NCBI GenBank assembly: GCA_964448045.1
Contig: CAYUVF010000007.1
Coordinates: forward strand, 34,326-98,325
Reading direction: 5' to 3'
Source: CAYUVF01 sp964448045
Lineage (GTDB): Bacteria; Bacteroidota; Rhodothermia; Rhodothermales; Salinibacteraceae
DNA: 64,000 bases
Position 1 is the stretch's first letter. Each line of letters opens with the position of its first letter. This document shows, in pieces, positions 1 to 8,814 of this stretch. The notes beneath the pieces are model-generated. The model was given only the letters and a program-made list of their open reading frames with translations, did no database searches and had not been told where the DNA came from. The translations under genes and the position numbers were made by a program.

Positions 1-2907
1 CACCTCCACCTCGATGGTGCTCTCCAGCGGGGCGTATTTCACGGCGTTGCTCACCAGATTGCTCATCGACTCGCGAAGCTTCTCCTCATCGGCGTTGACC
101 GTGCAGTCCGCCTCAGTCGCCGAGAACGAGAGCTCTTGGTCCTTGCGCTCGGCCTGGGGCTCAAAGCGGCGCACGACCCACTGAGCCACCTCACACAGGT
201 CGAGCGGCTGCAGATCGAGGTTCACCTGCCCGCTCGACGCCGCGGCCGAGTCGAGCAGATTGTTAATCAACGTCAGGGTTTCATCGGCCGACTCATGGAT
301 CAGCTTGATTTTGCGATGGTCGGATTCGTCGAGATCGGCGTCATCGAGCAGGACCTCGGCGAGGCCCCGGATGCCGAAGAGCGGGTTCTTCAGGTCGTGC
401 GCTGCCACGCCGAGCAGCTCGGACTTCTCTTCGAGCGCCTCGTTCAACTCTCGGTTCGACTGTTGAAGGGCGCGGTTATACAGCTCCAGCTGTTCGGCCT
501 GCTCCTGCACCTCGGCTGTCCGCTCATCGACCAGCTGTTCCAGCCGGCGAGCCCGCGCCTGCAGATGCGCAGATCGCCACCACACGATGCCGCTCAGCGC
601 GGCCGCGCCCAGGATGATGTACAGCAGATACGCCCAGGTGGTGCGATACCACGGCGGCAGCTTTACAAACGTGAATTGCGCCGTGCGCCCCTCCCACACG
701 CCCGGATTGCGCGCCTGGACCTCGAACGTGTAATGGCCCGGCCCGAGGTTGGTGTAGTCTTTCTTCGTCTCCGTCGTCCAATCGGACCACTCCGGGTTAT
801 ACTGGATGAGCCGGAACCGGTATTCGTTCGCCGATTCGTTGCCGAACGCGGGCGCGGCAAACGCGAAGCGGACGGCATCAGCGGAGGGGGCGAGCTCGGG
901 CGTCCGACCGGCCCGGGAAGCCCCTCCGTCGAAGAGCACCGAATCGGCCTTGATGAGGCTGACTTTGCGAATTAGCGTGTGCACCGGCACCTCGGGCGGC
1001 TCGAACGCGCGCGGCTGATGACGAAGCACGCCCTCCTCGCCCGTAACCCAGAACGTCCCGCCCGCCTCGGCGCGGGTGGCGAAGGCGCTAAAGTCTTCGA
1101 CGCCGGCCAGCGGCATCTCGACCGCACCGTCGCGACCGGGGGCCCGCACCCGTATCAGACCCTGATCGGTGAATACCCAGTATTCGCCATCGGGCGCGAC
1201 CTGCACATCGACGATGCGCGCATCGGAAGGGATGGCGCGAAGCGTCGTCGAGTCGGGAGCCAAGGTTACCTGCTCGGTCTCCTCGACCACCGGGCGCGCG
1301 AGCCCCTGCCGGGTAATGATGTGCAGCCCGTCCGGGCCGCGCGCAAACCGGTACGTGTGGCGCGGCGTCTGGTCCTCGGAATCCATCTCGGCAATCCGCG
1401 GGTTGCCGCTCAAATCGCCGGGCTGATCGATGCGCCAGAGTCCCCCATAGGCCGAGGCCAGCCAGAGGGCACCCCCGGCTTCTTCCGCGATAAAACGGAC
1501 CTCGTCGTTGAAGTCGGCCAGCTCGCCATCGGCCGTCCACGTGCCCCCCTCTCGACGCAAACTACCCGCGCCGTCGATGTAGCCGACGTAGATCATCTCG
1601 TCGCTCCGGCGCGAGGCGTGCAGCGCGAACGCCGTTCGCCCCGACACAATCGATGTTGCCCCTCCGTTTCGGATCGTGAAAACGCCCTTCGAAGTTGCCG
1701 CCAGGAGGCTCGGCCCCGCTGAAACCATATCGAAGATTTGCGCCCGCAGCTGCGCTACCGGCTCGAAGACGGGCCGCACCGTTCCATCGGGGGCCGTCTC
1801 GCGAGCGAGGCGGAAGATGCCCGCACTGGTGCCCACGTGCATGGCGCCGTCGTGCCGCTGGAGGACGAGCCCGACGCCGTCGAGCCCCGCACGCTCATCG
1901 TACAGATCCACCGGCGCCTGCACCTCGGCACGGGCGATGCCGGCTTCGCATGCCATCCAGAGCCCTCCCTGGCGATCCAGAAAGAGCGACTTGATGTCGT
2001 TGCTGATCAACCCTATCTCGCGATTGAGTACGCGGCGGGTTTGCCCCTGCGCATCCATGATGAGCACCCCCCCCCGCAGCGTCGCCAGCGCATATGTACC
2101 GTTCGGCAGGGCGAGGCCGTCGTAGTGCTCATTCTGGCGCAGAAACGCAGTGGCCTGGGCGCCGAAGCGCGTGACCTCGCCCCCGGCGTAGCGATAGAGC
2201 CCATCGGTATCGGTCCCAATGAGCAGCCCCTCGGCGTGCGGCATGACGCTGTAGATCTGCTGGGAACCGAGTTCGCGCTCGGGAACCAGCGTCGTCAGCG
2301 TGCCATCCACCAGTTGCCGCAGCCCCTCGCCCGACTCGTCGACGTAGACGGTGTCGCGTACGGCGAAGATTTTGCGGAAAGCAGTCGAATCGGAGGCCGT
2401 CCACGTCTGCATTGCGGCGCCGTCCCAGTGGAACAGGTGCTGGCGCGTCTGGAAGTAGACGCCCTCGGATGTCGCCACGCCGCTCCACGTGTGCCCAAAC
2501 GACCGCTGATCGGACGGGAGCGCATCCAGGAGCGATTCGTACTGCAGCGCGCCGGTGCTATCGGGCCGCAGTGCGCCAATCTCCCCGTAGGCACCGGCGT
2601 ACACCGTCCCCTCCGGCCCGGTGACAACGGTGCGCACGAGCGTCTGCTGATCGGTGGGGATGAGGCGCCACGTCGCACTGTCGTAGGCGAGCACGCCTCC
2701 CGGATTAGCCACGTAGATGACGCCCTGGCTATCCTGCGTGACGGACCAGTTTTGGCTCTGCAGGCGGCGCCCGTAGTCCTCGGGCGCGTACGTCTGGATC
2801 AGCGGATAGCCCAAGGGATCGGACGGCTGCGCGGCTGCGGGCGCGCTCCAACCAGCGGCTAATACCAGCAGCACTACGAGGCTCACCCACTGGAGGGCCG
2901 ATTTCAT
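1..2907 (-). CDS. Beta-propeller sensor histidine kinase (C-terminus beyond window edge)
   Basis: Membrane sensor kinase that probably reads a periplasmic signal and phosphorylates a response regulator outside the window. 969 residues are visible. They begin with a signal peptide ending near APAAAQ, followed by about 600 residues of repeating beta-propeller (Reg_prop-like) blades. A Y_Y_Y domain follows (EYRFRLIQYNPEWSDW), then one membrane segment (AYLLYIILGAAALSGIVWW) and a coiled coil. HisKA carries the phospho-acceptor in AAHDLKNPLFG, and the start of HATPase_c shows the N-box LVSNAVKYAP. The C-terminal ATP lid lies beyond base 1, so a fused receiver cannot be excluded. Two ATG codons sit in tandem (2910 and 2907); AGGAC directly upstream is better spaced for the one at 2907. 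The architecture matches the propeller two-component sensors common in Bacteroidota-type genomes. The ligand is unknown. Confidence 0.88.
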   Translation of the reverse strand, partial: MKSALQWVSLVVLLVLAAGWSAPAAAQPSDPLGYPLIQTYAPEDYGRRLQSQNWSVTQDSQGVIYVANPGGVLAYDSATWRLIPTDQQTLVRTVVTGPEGTVYAGAYGEIGALRPDSTGALQYESLLDALPSDQRSFGHTWSGVATSEGVYFQTRQHLFHWDGAAMQTWTASDSTAFRKIFAVRDTVYVDESGEGLRQLVDGTLTTLVPERELGSQQIYSVMPHAEGLLIGTDTDGLYRYAGGEVTRFGAQATAFLRQNEHYDGLALPNGTYALATLRGGVLIMDAQGQTRRVLNREIGLISNDIKSLFLDRQGGLWMACEAGIARAEVQAPVDLYDERAGLDGVGLVLQRHDGAMHVGTSAGIFRLARETAPDGTVRPVFEPVAQLRAQIFDMVSAGPSLLAATSKGVFTIRNGGATSIVSGRTAFALHASRRSDEMIYVGYIDGAGSLRREGGTWTADGELADFNDEVRFIAEEAGGALWLASAYGGLWRIDQPGDLSGNPRIAEMDSEDQTPRHTYRFARGPDGLHIITRQGLARPVVEETEQVTLAPDSTTLRAIPSDARIVDVQVAPDGEYWVFTDQGLIRVRAPGRDGAVEMPLAGVEDFSAFATRAEAGGTFWVTGEEGVLRHQPRAFEPPEVPVHTLIRKVSLIKADSVLFDGGASRAGRTPELAPSADAVRFAFAAPAFGNESANEYRFRLIQYNPEWSDWTTETKKDYTNLGPGHYTFEVQARNPGVWEGRTAQFTFVKLPPWYRTTWAYLLYIILGAAALSGIVWWRSAHLQARARRLEQLVDERTAEVQEQAEQLELYNRALQQSNRELNEALEEKSELLGVAAHDLKNPLFGIRGLAEVLLDDADLDESDHRKIKLIHESADETLTLINNLLDSAAASSGQVNLDLQPLDLCEVAQWVVRRFEPQAERKDQELSFSATEADCTVNADEEKLRESMSNLVSNAVKYAPLESTIEVEV

Positions 2908-3149
2908 CATGTCCTGATCCCAACGAGCCCCGCCCGCCGAGCCGGATCCGGCGAGGGGACGTGCTGCGTGATACCTCACTCTTTCTTGCCTCCGCAACTG
3001 TGGGTCGGCGTGCGATTCTATTAAAAGTGTTGAATACATTCGGGACAAGGAGACCATGCGAATATCTGACAGATTTCTACAGCTGGGCCCCCGAAACCTC
3101 AACTCACGCTGCGGCTTGAATGTGTGTTGTACACGCAATGTTGAATTTT

Positions 3150-3167
3150 ACAGGGCCGCTTCCCTGT
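3150..3167. repeat. Perfect 6-bp hairpin just upstream of a start codon
   Basis: ACAGGG and CCCTGT form a perfect inverted repeat with a 6-base loop, ending three bases before the ATG of the first PH-domain gene. In the mRNA it could sequester the start. There is no T-run, so it is unlikely to be a terminator. Confidence 0.4.
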
Positions 3168-3170
3168 TGT

Positions 3171-3713
3171 ATGGACACACCTACTACGCTTGACGAGTCG
3201 AGTTCAGATCCGGGCGCTCCGGGTTCTCACCAGACGCTACACCCGTCGATCCGAACGATCTGGACGATCAAGCTGATCGGCCTGTCGACGCTGCTCCTGG
3301 TGGTCGCCTTCTTCTACGATCTGACGCATTTCTTCAGTGGGACGGACGGCTGGTTGCCCACGGGCCTGGCCACCCTGGCGGTGCTGACCCTCGGCGGCCT
3401 CTACAGCATCTTCTGGCCGCGGCTGCGCTACCGCTACTGGGGCTTCGCCCTCCGTGCGGAAGAGCTCGCCCTGCGGCGCGGCGTGCTCAACCGGGTGCGC
3501 ACGATCGTACCGCTGCGGCGCATCCAACATCTCGATGTGTCGCAGGACCTGCTGGAGCGCGAGTTTGGACTGGGCCGGCTGATCGTCCACACCGCCGGCT
3601 CGCGCAGCAGCGACGTCGTCATTCCCGGCCTCGAACTCGATGAAGCCGAGCGGATTCGCGACGAGGTCAAGCGCTACATCCTCGAGGATCCGCTCATGGA
3701 AGATCCCGTGTGA
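3171..3713 (+). CDS. PH-domain membrane protein (bPH2, YdbS-like)
   Basis: Small inner-membrane protein of the bacterial PH (bPH2/DUF304) family, 180 residues. Two membrane segments lie at about residues 35-55 and 62-82 (GLSTLLLVVAFFYDL; GLATLAVLTLGGLYSIFW). The bPH2 domain follows at about 90-170 with the usual pattern LRRGVLNRVRTIVPLRRIQHLDVSQ. The ATG at 3171 is chosen over an upstream non-ATG extension because the N-terminal polar segment then leads directly to the membrane. The stop overlaps the next start by one base (TGATG), so the two genes are translationally coupled, as ydbS and ydbT are in Bacillus. In Bacillus this pair affects bacteriocin resistance; the molecular role here is not known. 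Confidence 0.85.
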   Translation: MDTPTTLDESSSDPGAPGSHQTLHPSIRTIWTIKLIGLSTLLLVVAFFYDLTHFFSGTDGWLPTGLATLAVLTLGGLYSIFWPRLRYRYWGFALRAEELALRRGVLNRVRTIVPLRRIQHLDVSQDLLEREFGLGRLIVHTAGSRSSDVVIPGLELDEAERIRDEVKRYILEDPLMEDPV

Positions 3714-5413
3714 TGGCTGATTCAACCGCCCATTCTTCCCCCGAGGCGCCCTCCTCCGAGGCGCCGCACCGCACGCTCAACGCCGTGCAGGAAGCCAAAC
3801 GCCTGCACCCGATGACGCTGCTGCAACGGCTGCTGGTTAGTCTGCCCGCGTTGGCGTTCCTGCTCTACCCGGCGCTGTCCAATCCCAATTCGGAAGCCTG
3901 GTTCTCCATCTTTATCGGGCTCGTGTACGGCTTCATTGCGCTGCCGGCGATCGTGCTACAGTACATGCGCTTCAGCTATCGCATCACGCCGCGCGAAATC
4001 GTCATCCAGAGCGGCGTGCTCAACCGCAAGAACCGGAGCATCCCACTGGAGCGGGTGCAAAACATCCAGATCGAGCAGGGCCTGCTACCGCGCCTGCTGG
4101 GTACCGCCAAGGTCAAAGTGGAAACGGCGGGCAGCTCCTCCACCGAGGGCGTGCTCGAATACGTGAGCCTCGGCGAGGCGCACACCATCCGCCAGGCCGT
4201 GCGCACCTTCAAGCGCCAACAGGCCGATGCGAGCGCCAGCACAGCACCGGACGCCAACGTGGATGCCGGTGCCGAGACCGCCCCCACCTCATCGCATACC
4301 GACGCCCCAGACGATGACCCCGCGCCGACCGAGCCCGGCGACCAGATCTTTGCCATGCCCCTCGGGCGGGTATTGCTCTCGGGCGCCTTTCGCTTCTCGC
4401 TGCTTTACATCGCGCTCATCTTCTCCGGCCTCCAATTCATTCCGGCCGACGACCTTATCCTGTGGCTGCAACTCTCGCAGGGCGACCTCGAAGGCCTCTA
4501 TGCCGTGGCCGCCGCCTCCCCGTGGCTCACGGGCCTGCTCACGGTCGTCGTCGCAGGCCTGCTCTCGTGGTTCACCGGCATCCTCATCAACCTGAACAAG
4601 TACTACGGCTTCCGCCTCTGGCTCGATGGCGACAAGCTCCGCCTGCGCCGCGGCCTACTCACCCTCGCCGAAGGCACCATTCCGCTCCAGAAAGTGCAAA
4701 CGCTCATCCTGCGCACCAACCCGGCCATGCGCCAGTTCGGATGGTATGCCCTCGAAGTGCAAACGGTGGGGCTCGACGTGGAGGAGCAGGGCCACCGTGT
4801 CGTGATCCCGTTCGCGCAAAAGGATCAGATCTTGGAACTGGCGCAGCACATTCGCTCGTTCGAGTTGCCGGAGTCGTTCGAATCGGTGTCCCGGCTCACC
4901 ATTCGGCGCTCCTTTGTGCGCTACAACCTGGCGCTCGTCGGGGCGACGGGCCTGCTCAGCTACCTAATCGACTGGCTGGATACCGGCTGGCTCGCATGGA
5001 CGGATGCCGGATGGCTGCTCGCCCTCGCACCCCTGCTGCTGGGCCTCGCCATCCTCCAGTACATAAACCACGGCTATGCCATCCGCGACGACGGATTTTT
5101 CGTCCGCCGCGGTGTCTTCCGGCATTACATCTGGGTAATTCCCATCGAGAAGTACCATGTCTTCTACACGACCGCCTCCCCGTTCCAGCGGCGCCTCGGC
5201 CTCAAATCGCTGTTCGTAGACACCGCCGGCGCGGCTACCTTCGCCTATCCCGAAGTCGTCGATGTCCGGGCCGCATCGGCCGATCGCGGCCTCGATGAAT
5301 TGGTCGACCAGTTCCGCACGCTTTACGACCAGCGCTTGCAACGCGCCGCCGACGCGCCGACGTCCCTGCGCGACCGGCTCTCCATCCCTGAAGAGGAGCT
5401 GCGCAAACTGTAA
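3713..5413 (+). CDS. Multi-PH-domain membrane protein (bPH2 x3, YdbT-like)
   Basis: Polytopic membrane protein of 566 residues with three bPH2 domains, each preceded by a pair of membrane segments. The domains are recognisable at about residues 90-165 (VLNRKNRSIPLERVQNIQI), 300-375 (LLTLAEGTIPLQKVQTLIL) and 465-540 (VFRHYIWVIPIEKYHVFYT). A low-complexity Ala/Asp/Pro linker of about 45 residues separates the first and second modules. Start: the ATG at 3713 overlaps the preceding TGA, and a GTG one codon earlier is the alternative. This is the larger partner of the upstream YdbS-like protein, and the two probably act as one membrane complex. The function in this lineage is unknown. Confidence 0.86.
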   Translation: MADSTAHSSPEAPSSEAPHRTLNAVQEAKRLHPMTLLQRLLVSLPALAFLLYPALSNPNSEAWFSIFIGLVYGFIALPAIVLQYMRFSYRITPREIVIQSGVLNRKNRSIPLERVQNIQIEQGLLPRLLGTAKVKVETAGSSSTEGVLEYVSLGEAHTIRQAVRTFKRQQADASASTAPDANVDAGAETAPTSSHTDAPDDDPAPTEPGDQIFAMPLGRVLLSGAFRFSLLYIALIFSGLQFIPADDLILWLQLSQGDLEGLYAVAAASPWLTGLLTVVVAGLLSWFTGILINLNKYYGFRLWLDGDKLRLRRGLLTLAEGTIPLQKVQTLILRTNPAMRQFGWYALEVQTVGLDVEEQGHRVVIPFAQKDQILELAQHIRSFELPESFESVSRLTIRRSFVRYNLALVGATGLLSYLIDWLDTGWLAWTDAGWLLALAPLLLGLAILQYINHGYAIRDDGFFVRRGVFRHYIWVIPIEKYHVFYTTASPFQRRLGLKSLFVDTAGAATFAYPEVVDVRAASADRGLDELVDQFRTLYDQRLQRAADAPTSLRDRLSIPEEELRKL

Positions 5414-5461
5414 GTTCTACCCCGTGCTCCGCTCGTTTTTCTCCACGAATGCTACGCTCCT

Positions 5462-6988
5462 GTGTCTTCCCGATCCAATGGCGTTCTCTTGCACATCACG
5501 TCCCTCCCGAGCCCGTACGGCATCGGCGACATAGGCCCCGCGGCCTACCGCTTCGCTGATTTTCTGGCCCGCACCCATCAGCAGATCTGGCAGGTGCTGC
5601 CGATCGGGCCGGTGGGCTACGGCGCCTCGCCCTACTCCAGCCCATCGACGTTTGCGGGCAACCCGCTGCTCATCAGTCCCGATCGTCTGCTGGATGCCGA
5701 CCTGCTCACGGAGGAGGACCTGGCCGACCGGCCCGAGCTGCCCACCGGCCACGTCGATTACGAGCGCGCCATCCCGCTGAAGACGACGCTCCTGAACCGA
5801 GTCTTCGACCGCTTCGAGCGCGAGGCCGATCCCGGGCTGCTGAACGACTTCGAGGTCTACTGCGCCGAAGAGGCCGACTGGCTCTCCGAGTATGCGCTCT
5901 ACATGGCCCTGAAGGATGCGCACGACGGCAACGCCTGGACGACCTGGCCGGAACCGTTCCGCCTGCGCGATCCCGAGGCGCTTCGGGAGGCGCGCACAAC
6001 CCACGAGCGAACCATCCGCAAACACCAGTTCTGGCAGTTCCTCTTTGAGCGCCAGTGGACCGCCCTCCGCGACTACTGCCATGAGCGTTCGATTAAGCTC
6101 TTTGGTGACATCCCGATTTACGTCGCCGAGGACAGCGCCGACGTGTGGGCCCACCAGGACTTGTTTTACCTCGACGAGCAGGGCCATCCCACCGTCGTCG
6201 CCGGCGTCCCCCCCGATTTCTTCGCCGAAGAGGGCCAGCGCTGGGGCAATCCGCTCTACCGCTGGGACGCGATGCAGGCGAACAACTTCCGCTGGTGGAC
6301 GCGGCGCATCGGGCGGCTCTTCGACCTCGTCGACATTGTGCGGATCGACCATTTCCGCGGCTTTTCGGCCTACTGGGAGATTCCCGCCGAGGAGGACACG
6401 GCCATCCACGGCCAGTGGGTTCAGGCGCCCGGCGAGGCGCTCTTCGAGACGGTGCAGGAGCGCTTTGGCGACGTGCCCATCGTTGCCGAAGACCTCGGCA
6501 TCATCACCTCCGATGTCGTCGAACTGCGCCAGCAATTCGGCTTCCCCGGCATGGCCGTGCTCCACTTTGCGTTCTACGACGACCCCCACTCGGAGTACCT
6601 GCCGCACAACTATGACCGCAACGTGGTCGCCTACACCGGTACCCACGACAACAACACCACGATTGGCTGGTGGACGAACGGCGAAATAGACGACGCGGCC
6701 AAATCTTTCGCCCGCACCTACCTCAACCTCGATCCGGACGACGAGGTGGAGACGCTGCCCTGGACCTGCATCCGCGCCCTGATGAAATCGGTGGCGGAGC
6801 GAGTAATCATCCCACTGCAGGACATCCTCGAACTCGGCCCCGAGGCGCGAATGAACCTGCCCGGCGAAGGGGGCGACAACTGGCAGTGGCGCTTCACCGA
6901 AGACCAGCTGACCGACGCCCTCGCCGACCGGCTGCAGACGCTCACGCACACCTACGGCCGCGCTCCTGAGTCCGTCTACGACACGTAA
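5462..6988 (+). CDS. malQ: 4-alpha-glucanotransferase (amylomaltase, GH77)
   Basis: Transfers alpha-1,4-glucan segments between maltodextrins and releases glucose; cytoplasmic. 508 residues, the usual length of the short bacterial GH77 type. Family signatures are in order: GYGASPYSSPSTFAGNP near the N-terminus, GDIPIYVAEDSADVWAHQDL, the nucleophile Asp in VRIDHFRGFSAYWEIP, the acid/base Glu in IVAEDLGIITSDV and the third carboxylate in YTGTHDNNTTIGW. The start is a GTG preceded by a C/T-rich leader; no in-frame ATG would leave the N-terminus complete. It opens the glucan/trehalose island, 49 bases upstream of treZ, and probably recycles short maltodextrins left by GlgX and TreZ. Confidence 0.95.
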   Translation: MSSRSNGVLLHITSLPSPYGIGDIGPAAYRFADFLARTHQQIWQVLPIGPVGYGASPYSSPSTFAGNPLLISPDRLLDADLLTEEDLADRPELPTGHVDYERAIPLKTTLLNRVFDRFEREADPGLLNDFEVYCAEEADWLSEYALYMALKDAHDGNAWTTWPEPFRLRDPEALREARTTHERTIRKHQFWQFLFERQWTALRDYCHERSIKLFGDIPIYVAEDSADVWAHQDLFYLDEQGHPTVVAGVPPDFFAEEGQRWGNPLYRWDAMQANNFRWWTRRIGRLFDLVDIVRIDHFRGFSAYWEIPAEEDTAIHGQWVQAPGEALFETVQERFGDVPIVAEDLGIITSDVVELRQQFGFPGMAVLHFAFYDDPHSEYLPHNYDRNVVAYTGTHDNNTTIGWWTNGEIDDAAKSFARTYLNLDPDDEVETLPWTCIRALMKSVAERVIIPLQDILELGPEARMNLPGEGGDNWQWRFTEDQLTDALADRLQTLTHTYGRAPESVYDT

Positions 6989-7037
6989 CCCTTAGTCGGA
7001 TCGGCCTCCCCGTTCTTCCCCCACGCCTCGTTCTCCC

Positions 7038-8813
7038 ATGCCTTTTCCTCATCGCCCGCTCGGCGCCCTTCCCCACGATGACGGAGTCCAGTTTCGCGTT
7101 TGGGCTCCCACGGCCAATTCGCTCGACCTCATGCTGGATGAGGCGGATGCGCCGCTGCCGCTTACGGCGGATGCGCACGGCTATTTCGAGCGGTTCGTCG
7201 AGGGCGTTGCGCCCGGCACACACTACCAGTACCGGCTCGATGGCGATGGCCCATTCCCCGATCCGGCCTCACGCTTCCAACCCGAAGGCGTGCACGGCCC
7301 GTCTATGGTCGTCGACCCCGCGGCGTACGTGTGGTCGGATGACGACTGGGCCGGGCGGGACCGGGGCGATTTAGTCATCTACGAACTGCATGTGGGCACG
7401 TTCACCGAGGCGGGCACCTTCGCCGGCGTGCGAGAGAAGCTGCGCTACTTGAAGGATCTCGGTGTGACGGCCATCGAGCTGATGCCTGTCGCCGACTTTC
7501 CCGGCGATCGCAACTGGGGCTATGATCCTGCCGCCCTCTACGCGCCCTCCCGCGCCTACGGCACGCCCGATGCCCTCCGCGCCCTCGTCGATGCGGCACA
7601 TCAAGAAGAGCTCGCCGTCCTTCTTGATGTCATCTACAACCACCTCGGCCCCGATGGTGCGTATCTGGCGTCCTTCGCGCCCATGTTTACCGACAAGCAC
7701 GATACCCCCTGGGGCCAGGCTATGAACCTCGACGACGCCCATAGCAAGGGCGTCCGCCACCTCTTCATCGACAATGCCATCCACTGGCTGCGCGAGTACC
7801 ACATCGACGGCCTTCGCCTCGACGCCACGCACGCACTCAAGGACGAAAGCGACCCCCATTTCCTTGCCGAGCTGAACGACCGCATCCGCGCCGAGGTCGA
7901 CGGTCCGCGCCGCCATCTCATCGCCGAGGATCCGCGCAATATCAACACGCTGCTGATGTCGCGCGAGGACGGCGGATTCGGACTTGACGGCATCTGGACG
8001 GATGATTTTCATCACCAGGTCCGCCACCTTACCGCCGGGGACGACGAGGGTTACTTCAGCAGCTACACCGACCACACCGCCGAGGAGCTCGCCATCACTG
8101 TGCGCGACGGCTGGTACTACCGCGGCCAGGTCTTCCCGTCCCGAGGCGAACCCTGGGGAACCGACCCGTCCGGCATCGACCTCGACCAGTGCGTCATCTG
8201 CATCCAGAACCACGACCAGGTGGGCAACCGGCCCACCGGCGCGCGCCTGCACGGCGAGATCCCCCTGCCGGCTTACCGCGCAGCCTCGGCGCTGCTGCTG
8301 TTTGCCCCGGAAACGCCGCTGCTGTTCATGGGCCAGGAATGGGCCGCGACGACGCCATTTCTTTTCTTCACCGACCATAACGAAGAACTGGGCGAACTCG
8401 TCCGCGAAGGGCGGCGCGAGGAGTTTGCCGATTTCTCCGGCTTCGACGGCACCGTTCCCGATCCGCAGGATCCGGCGACGTTCGAGCGCAGCCAACTCAA
8501 CTGGGACGAACCAGATCGGGGTCGCCACGCTCGCACGCGGGCGCTCTATCGCGACTGGCTGGATCTTCGCGCTGATCTCGACGACTCCGTCGAAACCGAA
8601 GCCCATGGCGACTTCGGGCTAATCGTCCGGCGCGGCCGCCACGTCCTGCTCGTCGCTCTTGCCGACGACACCCCACTCCCGCGCCCGTCCGGCACGGAAC
8701 TCCTCACCCACACCGAGCACCCCAAATACACCGACGACAGCCTCGCTCCCGTCATCGATGTGGACACCGTACACTTCCCCCGCGCCGGCGCTGCCGTGAT
8801 GGTCGAGGGATGA
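7038..8813 (+). CDS. treZ: Malto-oligosyltrehalose trehalohydrolase
   Basis: Cleaves trehalose from the end of maltooligosyl-trehalose made by TreY. 591 residues: an N-terminal CBM48/E-set domain (GVQFRVWAPTANSLDLML), then the GH13_10 barrel with NWGYDPAALYAPSRAYG, the nucleophile in HIDGLRLDATHAL, the acid/base in HLIAEDPRN and the transition-state Asp in IQNHDQVGNRP. The ATG at 7038 follows a pyrimidine-rich leader with no Shine-Dalgarno. The partner treY lies about 3.5 kb downstream rather than adjacent; an oppositely oriented amylase, a kinase-like gene and a small membrane gene lie between. The stop is one base from the convergent amylase stop. Confidence 0.95.
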   Translation: MPFPHRPLGALPHDDGVQFRVWAPTANSLDLMLDEADAPLPLTADAHGYFERFVEGVAPGTHYQYRLDGDGPFPDPASRFQPEGVHGPSMVVDPAAYVWSDDDWAGRDRGDLVIYELHVGTFTEAGTFAGVREKLRYLKDLGVTAIELMPVADFPGDRNWGYDPAALYAPSRAYGTPDALRALVDAAHQEELAVLLDVIYNHLGPDGAYLASFAPMFTDKHDTPWGQAMNLDDAHSKGVRHLFIDNAIHWLREYHIDGLRLDATHALKDESDPHFLAELNDRIRAEVDGPRRHLIAEDPRNINTLLMSREDGGFGLDGIWTDDFHHQVRHLTAGDDEGYFSSYTDHTAEELAITVRDGWYYRGQVFPSRGEPWGTDPSGIDLDQCVICIQNHDQVGNRPTGARLHGEIPLPAYRAASALLLFAPETPLLFMGQEWAATTPFLFFTDHNEELGELVREGRREEFADFSGFDGTVPDPQDPATFERSQLNWDEPDRGRHARTRALYRDWLDLRADLDDSVETEAHGDFGLIVRRGRHVLLVALADDTPLPRPSGTELLTHTEHPKYTDDSLAPVIDVDTVHFPRAGAAVMVEG

Positions 8814-8814
8814 G

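Noticed and set aside
36..2900. Long plus-strand open frames opposite the sensor kinase
   Set aside because: High-GC antisense shadows; the minus-strand frame carries clear propeller, HisKA and HATPase motifs.
5417..6949. 510-residue frame antisense to malQ, and similar long antisense frames under glgX, treY, fadJ and glmS
   Set aside because: They mirror real genes with strongly conserved active sites and have Val/Arg/Gly-rich, motif-free translations.
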